Source: Flavobacteriaceae bacterium (GTDB taxonomy: Bacteria > Bacteroidota > Bacteroidia > Flavobacteriales > Flavobacteriaceae). Taken from it: 64,000 nt of DNA. The notes under the pieces are model-generated. The model did no database searches. It saw nothing but the letters and a program-made list of their open reading frames with translations, and was not told the origin of the DNA. Made by a program: the position numbers and the translations under genes. Within the stretch, counting starts at the first letter, position 1. Every line of letters starts with the position of its first letter. The DNA is taken from positions 470,209 through 534,208 of the forward strand of contig JAGYJF010000005.1 in NCBI GenBank assembly GCA_018402135.1, read 5' to 3'. Of the stretch, positions 34,684 through 43,288 are shown piece after piece.

Positions 34684-36342
34684 ATGCAAGACCTTGATTT
34701 CGATTTTTGGTTATTTCTTGCCGGTTTGGGTATTTTCCTTTTTGGGATGCATCACCTGGAAGATGGTATTAAAGGTCTTGCCGGGAAATCGTTTAAAAAT
34801 CTGCTTAAAAAATTCACCAACCGCAGTTGGAAAGGTATTTTAACGGGCACTTTTGTAACCGGTATTTTACAAAGTAGTTCGATGGTGAATTTACTCATTC
34901 TGGCATTTCTTGGAGCAGGAATGATTAATCTAAAAAATGCACTCGGGGTTATTTTAGGGGCTAATTTAGGCACCACTTTTACAGCTTGGATTGTGGCAAC
35001 ACTCGGATTTAAAATGAATGTAGCCGATTTCTCATTTCCATTTTTAGCATTAGGTATTTTGTCTTATTTATTCTTGAAAGGAAGACCCGTTATTAAAAAC
35101 TTAGGTTTATTTTTAATTGGATTTGGCCTTCTTTTTCTAGGTTTAGACTATATGAAAGAAGCCATGGAGGCCGTTTCGGGTGGAATTGACATGGATGTTT
35201 TTTCGCAATATGGTTTATGGGCATTTTTGCTGGTTGGCTTGATTGTTACGGCTTTAATTCAGTCGAGTTCGGCCATGATTGTGATTATTTTAAGTGCTCT
35301 AAACTCTGATTTAATCGATATATATCAATCGGTTGCTTTAATCATAGGAGCGAATATAGGCACTACTTCAACCTTAGTTTTAGGAGCCATTGGCGGCACT
35401 GCCGATAAAAAGCGTTTAGCACTTGCCAATGTGGTGTTTAATTTAGTTGCGGGCTTAATTGCCTTTGCTTTTTTAAGACAAGCCATAGATATACTGCTCA
35501 ACGTATTTCATGTGACCGATGTTTTAATGGAACTGGTTATTTTAAATACTTTTTTGAACTTCTTCGGAATAGTGTTGTTTTTCCCGTTTTTAGGTCTATT
35601 TCAGAGATTTCTTAAAAACAGATTTAAGGTTTCTGAACCAGTTGGTGCGACTGTTTATATTAAAAATGTTCCAACTAATGTACCCGATGTTGCAATTAAG
35701 GCTATTCAGCAAGAATTAGTTCATCTATATAATCTTACTAAGGATTTTATTTTGAAGGTTTACGGCATTAGTCCCGAGAATTCTGCAAAAACCAATCGGT
35801 GGTTAAGTATATTTAAAGTTGCGAAAGATCCGAATGCAAAATACGACAGCATTAAATTAATAGAAGACGAAATAACAAATTTCTATACCAAATTGCAAAA
35901 ACGAGAATTGGAGGAACGAGACATAGAAATGCTTGAAAACAATATGTCGGTAATGCGTTCCTTGGTTTATGCCGCTAAAGATGTGAAGGATGTGCAGCAC
36001 AATATTAAAACAATACAAGAGCGTAATGATCCATTGGCGTCGCAAATTTTAGAAAAGTTTAAGGGCCATCTCAAAATTAGATTTGCTGATTACGACAAAA
36101 TGATTTATGGAGACGATTCAATCAATTTGGACAGGAACTTATACGCTGAAAATCACAGTGTTTATATTGAAACTATTCATTTTGTATACAGCGAATTATC
36201 TAGTGTAAAAAAATCAGATATTCCTGTTTCAACAATTACGAATGTAACCAAACAAACTATAGCGGCTTTAAACAATATGTATAGCGCTTGTAAAGGTTTT
36301 TACCTAAGCTTTAATCTAAAAGAAACGACTTTTGAAAATTGA
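34684..36342 (+). CDS. Na+/phosphate cotransporter with PhoU-like tail
   Basis: 552 aa. Two inverted Na/Pi cotransport repeats each hold a QSSS motif (residues 63-66 and 193-196) and a GANLGTT/GANIGTT motif (about 92-98 and 222-228). About nine membrane helices fill residues 1-310. The C-terminal 230 residues are helical, like PhoU. It likely imports or exports phosphate coupled to sodium. The last 32 bases overlap the convergent S41 peptidase gene. Confidence 0.9.
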   Translation: MQDLDFDFWLFLAGLGIFLFGMHHLEDGIKGLAGKSFKNLLKKFTNRSWKGILTGTFVTGILQSSSMVNLLILAFLGAGMINLKNALGVILGANLGTTFTAWIVATLGFKMNVADFSFPFLALGILSYLFLKGRPVIKNLGLFLIGFGLLFLGLDYMKEAMEAVSGGIDMDVFSQYGLWAFLLVGLIVTALIQSSSAMIVIILSALNSDLIDIYQSVALIIGANIGTTSTLVLGAIGGTADKKRLALANVVFNLVAGLIAFAFLRQAIDILLNVFHVTDVLMELVILNTFLNFFGIVLFFPFLGLFQRFLKNRFKVSEPVGATVYIKNVPTNVPDVAIKAIQQELVHLYNLTKDFILKVYGISPENSAKTNRWLSIFKVAKDPNAKYDSIKLIEDEITNFYTKLQKRELEERDIEMLENNMSVMRSLVYAAKDVKDVQHNIKTIQERNDPLASQILEKFKGHLKIRFADYDKMIYGDDSINLDRNLYAENHSVYIETIHFVYSELSSVKKSDIPVSTITNVTKQTIAALNNMYSACKGFYLSFNLKETTFEN

Positions 36343-37768
36343 AGTTTTCAGGCATTATCAATAACCTGTCACTGAACTTAGCATCTTTTGATGTGTAGTC
36401 AACAGGTGTTGGAGTTTCGCTTGCGGTAGAGAAACCTCTTCCCAAGCCTTCAATATCAGCCAAGGCTGCGGCTAGTAAGGGTTCATTCACATCACCTAAA
36501 ACTCCAAAATTCCTCGGCGATTCTCTTAATAAAATATCGGGAACGATTCCTGTAGCCGGCACTTCAACGTCATCTTTATTCACCGAAATTGCAATTAGTG
36601 GTTGCATGGCATAAGTATGTGAAGGATTTACACCGTCGATGGTTAAATCAGGAGAATCAAAAATTGTTATGGAAGCCTGAGTTTTTCCTGATGTAATATC
36701 ACCAATATGAACTACATCTGCCAGGTAAGGCTCTAAGCTATTAATTAATAGTTCGCTTGCAGAGGCCGAGCGTTCTGATGTTAATATATACACTTTATCC
36801 AGATTAAGGCTATTAATTGCACCACCACCGGTAATAGTATTTGTGAAATTGAAATCGGTATTATTAGATTGTAAATCTTCATTATAAAATAATTTTGAAA
36901 ACACTTGACCATTAAATTGGCCTGTAATCATACTTCCTAATCTAGCCGCTGTATTGATAACACCACCTGGATTGTAACGTAAATCAATCACAAGGTGTTG
37001 TACATTGTTTGCAGAAAAATTTGCAAACGCCGCATTGAGTTCACTCTCAAAATTGTTGTTGAAACTGGTATACATTAAATAACCAACGTTACCACTATTA
37101 AGGTTAAGGATGTTGGATTGTACCACCGGATTTTTGGTGAAATTAATCTTTGTTAAGGATACGCTTTGTCCGTTAGATTCTATACTGTCATCGGCAACTT
37201 CTGGCGTTCCGTTGTCGTTATAATCAGCGAAATTTAAGGTATAGGAATCTTGATTTAGTAAATTACCAAGATTACTTGTTGTGAGCGGAACGCCATCCAC
37301 AGCATTAAAAATTTGTCCGCGTTGCACATTAGCATTATCTGCAGGACTACCTTCAAAAACAAGTCGAACAATTCCAAATACATCCGTTTGACTTCCTGGT
37401 TCTAAATAAAATAAAAAGTCGGCACCATTATTTATAGAAACGCCTTGTTGCTGCTGCAGGAATTCTACATAGTTTGGAATGAGTACACTAAATTTATCTA
37501 TATTTTGCCTATCATAAATCAAGCTTTCAAACAAGTTTTCAGGGGTAGTAAAACTATTCAGGTAATTGTTGTACTCTTCAATTGTGCTGAATCGGTCGTT
37601 TGCCAAATCCGGAATTTCACTTTTGTAGAGGTAAACTACATTCATACCTTTCCAAATAAAATCGTTGATTTCGCTTGCTGCAATTAAATTGTCGTCTTGA
37701 TCTTCAAAACAACTCACTAAAATTGACGATGCGATGAGGCAAATAAAGATTGGGCGTAAAAACTTCAT
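36311..37768 (-). CDS. S41 family C-terminal processing peptidase, lipoprotein
   Basis: 485 aa. A lipobox near residue 20 (SILVSCFED) marks a lipoprotein. A PDZ-like region (GIVRLVFEGSPADNANVQRG) precedes the S41 catalytic domain with LVIDLRYNPGG and the nucleophile region TSERSASASELLINSL; the downstream IGDITSGKTQ contains the general-base Lys. It is a periplasmic serine protease, substrate unknown. The 3' end overlaps the Na/Pi gene by 32 bases. It is divergent from ECF module 2. Confidence 0.9.
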   Translation of the reverse strand: MKFLRPIFICLIASSILVSCFEDQDDNLIAASEINDFIWKGMNVVYLYKSEIPDLANDRFSTIEEYNNYLNSFTTPENLFESLIYDRQNIDKFSVLIPNYVEFLQQQQGVSINNGADFLFYLEPGSQTDVFGIVRLVFEGSPADNANVQRGQIFNAVDGVPLTTSNLGNLLNQDSYTLNFADYNDNGTPEVADDSIESNGQSVSLTKINFTKNPVVQSNILNLNSGNVGYLMYTSFNNNFESELNAAFANFSANNVQHLVIDLRYNPGGVINTAARLGSMITGQFNGQVFSKLFYNEDLQSNNTDFNFTNTITGGGAINSLNLDKVYILTSERSASASELLINSLEPYLADVVHIGDITSGKTQASITIFDSPDLTIDGVNPSHTYAMQPLIAISVNKDDVEVPATGIVPDILLRESPRNFGVLGDVNEPLLAAALADIEGLGRGFSTASETPTPVDYTSKDAKFSDRLLIMPENFNFQKSFLLD

Positions 37769-37852
37769 AATTTTTCTTTTTCAATGTTAATCTAAAACCT
37801 TAATAGATTAAACCCTAAAAATACTTACAATATTGTAAATTTAAAATAATTT

Positions 37853-37877
37853 GTAACAAAATTAGTTGCACATCGTC
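37853..37877 (+). promoter_or_regulatory. ECF-type promoter before sigma module 2
   Basis: GTAAC (37853-37857), 16 bases, CGTC (37874-37877) fits the -35 'AAC' and -10 'CGTC' pattern of promoters read by ECF sigma factors. It lies about 40 bases before the ATG of an ECF sigma gene, so positive autoregulation is likely (inference). Confidence 0.6.
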
Positions 37878-37917
37878 GTAAGAGTAGAAACCAAAAAGTA
37901 AACAACCAACCAAACCA

Positions 37918-38427
37918 ATGACACAGTTAGAATTTACATCACTGGTTATGCCTTTTAAAGATAAGGTATATAGGTTGGCAAAACGCTTACTGGTTTCTAC
38001 TGAAGAAGCAGAAGATGCCACTCAGGAAATTTTAATGAGACTTTGGAATAACAAAGCCAAAATAAGTTCTTATAACAATGTGGAAGCATTTGCAATGACT
38101 ATGACAAAGAATTTTTGTTTGGACCGGTTAAAATCGAAACAAGCACAGAATTTGAAAATTGTACACAGCAATTATCAAGACCATAGTGTATCCTTGCAAA
38201 AGCAATTAGAAGCAAACGATAGCGTAAATTGGGTTTCTAAGATAATAGAGACCTTACCAGAACAACAAAAATTGATATTACAATTGCGCGATATTGAAGA
38301 GTATGATTTCGATGAAATTGCCGAAATCGTGGAAATGAATCCAACAGCAATAAGAGTCGCTTTATCGAGAGCGCGAAAAACTATAAGAGAACAATTAATT
38401 AATACACACAGCTATGGTGTTAAATGA
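37918..38427 (+). CDS. ECF-type RNA polymerase sigma factor (module 2)
   Basis: 169 aa group 4 sigma factor. Region 2 holds STEEAEDATQEILMRLWNN and AFAMTMTKNFCLDRLKSK. Region 4 has LPEQQKLILQLRDIEEYDFD and a helix-turn-helix (IAEIVEMNPTAIRVALSRAR). The next gene starts 14 bases before its stop codon, so the two are translationally linked. An ECF-type promoter precedes it. Confidence 0.93.
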   Translation: MTQLEFTSLVMPFKDKVYRLAKRLLVSTEEAEDATQEILMRLWNNKAKISSYNNVEAFAMTMTKNFCLDRLKSKQAQNLKIVHSNYQDHSVSLQKQLEANDSVNWVSKIIETLPEQQKLILQLRDIEEYDFDEIAEIVEMNPTAIRVALSRARKTIREQLINTHSYGVK

Positions 38428-38914
38428 TATAGAAAAATTATTAGAAAAGTACGATTTAGGCGAAACAACGCTGCGTGAAGAGCAAGCTTTACGTGCCTAC
38501 TTTTCTGAAAATGAAGTGCCAGAATATTTAAAATCTTATAGGTTGATGTTCCAGTACTTTGAACAAACTAAACAAGAATACACAGCCAAAGAGGTTCCAT
38601 TAAAACCTAAGAAAAGTAATGTATACAAGTGGATTTCCATCGCAGCGGCAGCGGTATTAATGTTTGGACTTTACATCTCAAAACCTGAACCGGTAAAAAC
38701 AGACTTAAGTCAGTTAAGCCAAGACGAAAAAGAGTTGTATTACAAAACAATTGAAGCACTAGACTTAGTGTCTACTCAATTAAACAAAGGAAAACAGCAA
38801 ATAGGCATACTTGACGCCATGGCTTCATCTTACAATGAAGGTGTGGAAAAAGCGAGCTTGCTAGGCGAGTTTTCAAATACAACAAATAAAATTTTTAATA
38901 CAGAAACAAATTAA
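38414..38914 (+). CDS. Membrane-anchored putative anti-sigma protein of ECF module 2
   Basis: 166 aa. The cytoplasmic N-terminus (about 1-70) begins MVLNDIEKLLEKYDLGETTL. A single transmembrane helix follows (SIAAAAVLMFGLYIS, about 75-90), then a periplasmic helical tail. Overlap with the sigma gene and the one-helix layout point to an anti-sigma factor, but no named anti-sigma domain is visible. The helix closely resembles that of the module 1 gene (SIAAALILMFGLVF). Confidence 0.78.
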   Translation: MVLNDIEKLLEKYDLGETTLREEQALRAYFSENEVPEYLKSYRLMFQYFEQTKQEYTAKEVPLKPKKSNVYKWISIAAAAVLMFGLYISKPEPVKTDLSQLSQDEKELYYKTIEALDLVSTQLNKGKQQIGILDAMASSYNEGVEKASLLGEFSNTTNKIFNTETN

Positions 38915-38925
38915 ATTTAAAAGTG

Positions 38926-39498
38926 ATGAAAAAAATCTCAATTATTGTAGCCTTAATTCTATTACCAGCGTTGGGTTACGCACAAAGTATTTTTGATAAA
39001 TACGAAGATGTCGATGGCGTTACTTCGGTAGTAGTGAATCAAAAAATGTTTAGCATGATTGCTTCTATGGGTATTGATTTAGACGATCCCCAAGCACAAG
39101 AATCCCTAAATATGATTAAAAAAATAACCGGCATGAAGGTGTTTACCACTGGAGATGATAAAGTTTCTGCCGATATGTTATCAACTGTAAACAGCTATTT
39201 AAAGACCAGTAATTTGCAAGAGTTGATGCGTGTTAAAGATGGCGAACAGACCGTTAAGTTTTACGTAAAAGAAGGTAAAGACGAAAACCATGTAAAAGAA
39301 TTGTTGATGTTTATGTCTGGCTTAAAAGAGTTGACTAAAAATCAAGAAATCAATATTAATGGTAAAAAACGTGAAGTAGAAACGGTATTACTTTCACTTA
39401 CAGGTGAGATTGATTTAAGAAAAATTGGCGAAATAACCAACGGTATGAATGTTCCAGGTGGAGATCAACTTAAGAAAGTAAACAAAAAATCGGAGTAA
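38926..39498 (+). CDS. DUF4252 protein, exported (first copy)
   Basis: 190 aa from ATG at 38926 (a GTG directly before it is an alternative). Signal peptide residues 1-18 (cut near GYAQS). The start of the mature part, FDKYEDVDGVTSVVVNQKMF, is typical of DUF4252, a Bacteroidota family often beside ECF sigma genes. Function unknown. It lies 11 bases after the anti-sigma-like gene and 2 before the second DUF4252 gene. Confidence 0.82.
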   Translation: MKKISIIVALILLPALGYAQSIFDKYEDVDGVTSVVVNQKMFSMIASMGIDLDDPQAQESLNMIKKITGMKVFTTGDDKVSADMLSTVNSYLKTSNLQELMRVKDGEQTVKFYVKEGKDENHVKELLMFMSGLKELTKNQEININGKKREVETVLLSLTGEIDLRKIGEITNGMNVPGGDQLKKVNKKSE

Positions 39499-39500
39499 TA

Positions 39501-40046
39501 ATGGTTTCACTGTCAAGACATATTGTAGTATTATTAATGCTCGCAATTTTAGCCACAAGTTGTAATAAAGGACCAAGTCTGCAAGCTTATTATGTAGATA
39601 ATCAAGAAAAACCAGGGTTTTTGTCTTTAGATATTCCAAGTAGTTTTTTAAACGTTGATACCTCTGAGCTTTCTAAAGACCAACTTGAAGCTTATCAATC
39701 CATTAAAAAGTTAAATATGTTGGCTTATAAAATTGATGCTGAAAATTTAAATCCCTATAAGGCTGAATTAGCTCAGGTGAAATCAATTTTAGAGGACGAT
39801 AAGTATGAAGAACTTATTCGCGGTGGTAATAACCAAGACGGAAAGTTTGTGGTAAAATACACTGGTGATATTGAGAGTATTGATGAGTTTATTTTATTCG
39901 GTAACGCCGATGACAAAGGATTTGCAATTGTGCGGGTTTTAGGAAATAATATGAGTGCAGATAAAATCATGAATCTCTCACAAGTATTTGAAAATGCCAA
40001 TGTAGATGATGATGCCGTAAAACAATTTATGAATTTCTTCGAATAA
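39501..40046 (+). CDS. DUF4252 protein, lipoprotein (second copy)
   Basis: 181 aa. The signal peptide ends in a lipobox (AILATSCNKG, Cys21). The mature part keeps the family layout (SSFLNVDTSELSKDQ, then VVKYTGDIESIDEFILFG). It is a diverged tandem copy of the preceding gene; one is soluble and one is lipid-anchored. Last gene of the ECF module 2 operon, before a strong terminator. The pair may form the signalling end of the module (inference). Confidence 0.8.
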   Translation: MVSLSRHIVVLLMLAILATSCNKGPSLQAYYVDNQEKPGFLSLDIPSSFLNVDTSELSKDQLEAYQSIKKLNMLAYKIDAENLNPYKAELAQVKSILEDDKYEELIRGGNNQDGKFVVKYTGDIESIDEFILFGNADDKGFAIVRVLGNNMSADKIMNLSQVFENANVDDDAVKQFMNFFE

Positions 40047-40066
40047 AAGAATAAAGTACAACTGTA

Positions 40067-40106
40067 AAAAAATCGCCAGACTCTAGTTAGTTTTGGCGAT
40101 TTTTTT
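40067..40106. terminator. Terminator of ECF module 2
   Basis: AAAAAATCGCCA and TGGCGATTTTTT form a 12-bp stem with a 15-base loop. The right arm lies in the last codons of the convergent 66-aa membrane gene, so it serves both strands. Confidence 0.85.
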
Positions 40107-40283
40107 CTGTTTAGAACGTATCAATTTTACGGTTACATAAATAGCCAGCGTTGCATAAAGCGAAAACAAAATTATTTTGGTTAATAGGTTGTCCAAAACA
40201 TTAAAAATTCCACAAAAGAAAAATCCCAATCCAATGACTGCGGTGACTAAAAGTTCAATATATTTTACGAAAAGTTTAATCAT
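40083..40283 (-). CDS. Small two-helix membrane protein
   Basis: 66 aa. Two hydrophobic helices (about residues 8-30 and 34-53) and a basic C-terminus (RSKQKKIAKTN). It starts 3 bases after the purB stop, on the same strand, so it is probably read with purB. No family recognised. The small size and terminator overlap lower confidence, but good spacing and hydrophobic pattern support a real gene. Confidence 0.6.
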   Translation of the reverse strand: MIKLFVKYIELLVTAVIGLGFFFCGIFNVLDNLLTKIILFSLYATLAIYVTVKLIRSKQKKIAKTN

Positions 40284-40286
40284 TTC

Positions 40287-41630
40287 TTAGATGCCTGTGT
40301 AATTACTCGGACTTATTTGTTTCAACTCATTTTTAATAGTGTTATCCACATTTAAAGTATCAATAAATTCCCCTATAGAATCTTTCGTAATCGCACTATT
40401 GGTGCGCGTGAGTCCTTTTAAGGCTTCGTAGGGATTTGGATACCCTTCACGACGCAGAATAGTTTGAATTGCCTCGGCTACCACAGCCCAATTATTTTCT
40501 AAATCACTTTCAAATTTGTCGATATTCAGCACAAGTTTATTCAGTCCTTTTATAGTGGATTTGATTGCAACGATAGTATGCGCAAATGGCACTCCAACAT
40601 TTCTTAAAACGGTACTATCGGTTAAATCCCTTTGTAATCTTGAAATTGGAAGTTTTGCAGACAAATATTCAAAAATGGCATTGGCATAGCCTAAGTTACC
40701 TTCGCTATTTTCAAAATCTATAGGATTAACCTTATGAGGCATGGCAGAACTACCAACTTCACCCGCTTTTATTTTTTGTTTAAAATAATCCATAGAGATA
40801 TAGGTCCAAAAATCTCTATTTAAGTCGATAATAATGGTATTGATTCTCTTAAGCGCATCAAAAAGTGCAGCCATGTGGTCGTAGTGTTCAATTTGTGTGG
40901 TAGGGAAGGAATGATGTAAGCCCATTTGTCCTTGAATAAATTCGGTGCCAAAAGCCTTCCAGTCGATATTTGGATAGGCTACATGGTGTGCATTATAATT
41001 TCCAGTGGCCCCGCCAAATTTTGCAGCGTATGGTATATCAATCAAGTAATCAAACTGTGCTTTCAAACGTACAGTAAAAACTTCAATTTCTTTACCCAAA
41101 CGCGTTGGAGACGCAGGCTGGCCATGTGTTCTAGCCAACATCGGGATCTTCGCCCATTCTGTAGAAAGTGTCTCTAGGTTCGTTATCAGTTCATTAAAAT
41201 TTTCAACATACACATCGTTCAATGCTTCTTTTATACTTAATGGTATGGCAGTATTATTAATGTCTTGTGAAGTTAATCCAAAGTGGATAAATTCTTTAAA
41301 TTCTGATAAGCCTAGAGCATCAAATCTTTCTTTTATAAAGTATTCAACAGCCTTAACGTCGTGGTTGGTTGTTTTTTCAATATCTTTAATAGCAACAGCA
41401 TCTATGTCATTAAAATCGATGTAAATCTGTCTAAGGGATTCGTGTATTTCTGGTTTTACCGATTTAAGCTGTGGCAGCGGAACATTGCATAACGCGATAA
41501 AATATTCAATTTCAACTTGAACGCGGTATTTCATTAGAGCAGCTTCTGAAAAATAATTTCCTAATTGCTCAACCTTATTTTTATAACGACCATCAATAGG
41601 TGAAATGGCGTGTAACGATGACATCGACAT
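40287..41630 (-). CDS. purB: Adenylosuccinate lyase
   Basis: 447 aa. Cleaves SAICAR and adenylosuccinate in purine synthesis. The N-terminal SPIDGRYKNKVEQLGNYFSE and the fumarase-superfamily signature SSAMPHKVNPIDFENSEG are present; LARTHGQPASPTRLG holds the catalytic His. This is the E. coli-type longer form. ATG at 41630; a second ATG is two codons on. Confidence 0.96.
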   Translation of the reverse strand: MSMSSLHAISPIDGRYKNKVEQLGNYFSEAALMKYRVQVEIEYFIALCNVPLPQLKSVKPEIHESLRQIYIDFNDIDAVAIKDIEKTTNHDVKAVEYFIKERFDALGLSEFKEFIHFGLTSQDINNTAIPLSIKEALNDVYVENFNELITNLETLSTEWAKIPMLARTHGQPASPTRLGKEIEVFTVRLKAQFDYLIDIPYAAKFGGATGNYNAHHVAYPNIDWKAFGTEFIQGQMGLHHSFPTTQIEHYDHMAALFDALKRINTIIIDLNRDFWTYISMDYFKQKIKAGEVGSSAMPHKVNPIDFENSEGNLGYANAIFEYLSAKLPISRLQRDLTDSTVLRNVGVPFAHTIVAIKSTIKGLNKLVLNIDKFESDLENNWAVVAEAIQTILRREGYPNPYEALKGLTRTNSAITKDSIGEFIDTLNVDNTIKNELKQISPSNYTGI

Positions 41631-41730
41631 GAGTAGTTTCTTAAAATAAGTAACAAAGATAGCTAATCATGCCATAATATTGATTATAAAATTACTTAAC
41701 TTAGGGGTCTAAAACTAACTAATCAATTCC

Positions 41731-42708
41731 ATGAAACAACTATTATTTTTTATAATGTTAATTCCTTTTTTTGTGCAATCTCAAATCTATAAAAAGTCAG
41801 AACCCTTTACACACACCTATTCAATAGTTGCCTTAGACGAAGAAACGGGTGAAATGGGTGTGGCGGTTCAAAGTCACTGGTTTAGTGTTGGCAGTCTTGT
41901 AATTTATGGTGAGGCTGGTGTTGGCGTGGTTGCTACCCAATCCTTAGTGAACCCAAGTTATGGTCCAAAAGGTTTGGCCTTAATGAAACAAGGTTTGTCA
42001 CCACAACAGGCCTTAGAATCCTTGCTTATGAACGATGAAGGGCAAGCCTATCGCCAAGTGGCGATGCTCAATAAAGATGGACTTACAGCAACCCATACAG
42101 GTAAATTGTGTATTGATGAGGCCGGACATAAAAGAGGGAAGAACTATTCCGTTCAAGCAAATATGATGCTTAAAAATACGGTTTGTGATGCCATGGCGCG
42201 TGCCTTCGAAAACACCTCTGGCAGTTTAGCGCATAGACTTATGGCCGCTTTAAAAGCAGCAGAGAGAGAACAAGGTGATATAAGAGGTCAACAAAGTGCC
42301 GCGATTCTTATTGTAAATCCAACCTCTACAGGTTATAGCTGGAAAGATATAAAAATTGAATTAAGGGTTGAAGACAGCGAAAATCCTATTGATGAGCTGG
42401 AGCGCTTGATAAAAGTACATGAGGCCTATGATTTTATGAATAAAGGAGATTTAGCTATGGAAGCCGGTAATTCGCAAGAGGCAGAAACCATGTATTTAAA
42501 TGCGCAAAACTTATTTCCCGAAAACATTGAGATGCAGTTTTGGTATGCTATCAATTTGTTAAATAACAAGGACTTTGATAAAGCAGAACCCATACTAAAA
42601 TCAATTTTCGAAAAAGATAATAACTGGAAAACGCTGACCTCTAGATTGGTGAAAAGTAAGTTATTGTTAATTTCTAGTGAAGATCTCAAAAAAGTCCTCG
42701 ATATTTAA
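41731..42708 (+). CDS. Secreted DUF1028 protein with TPR-like tail
   Basis: 325 aa. Signal peptide 1-17 (cut near VQSQ). Residues about 25-220 match DUF1028, an Ntn-hydrolase-like family (HTYSIVALDEETGEMGVAVQ, then GVVATQSLVNPSYGPKGL, QSAAILIV). The final 100 residues (from DELERLIKVHEAYDFMNKGD) have a helical TPR-like pattern. Substrate and reaction unknown. Confidence 0.83.
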   Translation: MKQLLFFIMLIPFFVQSQIYKKSEPFTHTYSIVALDEETGEMGVAVQSHWFSVGSLVIYGEAGVGVVATQSLVNPSYGPKGLALMKQGLSPQQALESLLMNDEGQAYRQVAMLNKDGLTATHTGKLCIDEAGHKRGKNYSVQANMMLKNTVCDAMARAFENTSGSLAHRLMAALKAAEREQGDIRGQQSAAILIVNPTSTGYSWKDIKIELRVEDSENPIDELERLIKVHEAYDFMNKGDLAMEAGNSQEAETMYLNAQNLFPENIEMQFWYAINLLNNKDFDKAEPILKSIFEKDNNWKTLTSRLVKSKLLLISSEDLKKVLDI

Positions 42709-42756
42709 TGTATTGAAGTTATTCAAAGTTTATTTTTTAAATTAAATTATTTTTCT

Positions 42757-43230
42757 ATGAAAATTTTAAAAATATCAGGTTGGGCTGTGCTTATCATCTT
42801 AATCATTTCCCAATTTACCAGACCAGACAAAAATAACGCTGGAGATGTCGCATTTGAATCTTTTTTGGCAGAAACAAAACCCCCACAAGAAGTTAAGGAA
42901 ATACTTTTTTCTAGCTGTTTTAACTGCCATAGTGACCATACCGTTTATCCGTGGTATAATGCCATAACTCCTATAAATTATTGGTTAAACGATAATATAT
43001 TAGACGGAAAAGAAGATCTCAATTTCTCACAGTGGACGAATTATAGTACCGCTAAAAAAGATGATAAATTAGCTGAAATCATGAAAGCTGTTGAGGAAAA
43101 GGAAATGCCCATAACTTCTTATACATGGATGCACCAAGAGGCCGATTTAGGCCACGATCAAATTAGAGAAATTATTTATTGGGCCACACAGTTACGTTTT
43201 GAATACAGCCTAAAACCAAATACGCAATAA
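42757..43230 (+). CDS. Heme-binding domain protein, one CxxCH site
   Basis: 157 aa. An N-terminal membrane helix or signal anchor (residues 6-20) precedes a single c-type heme site CFNCH (about 51-55) and the family run YPWYNAITPINYWL of the 'haem-binding domain' group in Bacteroidota. Likely periplasmic. It may carry electrons; no partner oxidase is beside it. It is read in the same direction as DUF1028 with a 48-base gap. Confidence 0.85.
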   Translation: MKILKISGWAVLIILIISQFTRPDKNNAGDVAFESFLAETKPPQEVKEILFSSCFNCHSDHTVYPWYNAITPINYWLNDNILDGKEDLNFSQWTNYSTAKKDDKLAEIMKAVEEKEMPITSYTWMHQEADLGHDQIREIIYWATQLRFEYSLKPNTQ

Positions 43231-43288
43231 TTTGGGATTTACATTAAAAAAAGGAATTTTATAGGATGAATTTCAAAAGCCTACATAA

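Noticed and set aside
37801..37852. ACAATATTGT palindrome near 37827-37836 as an operator
   Set aside because: Short AT-rich dyads of this kind are frequent by chance here; not repeated nearby, and the ECF-type promoter downstream explains the region.
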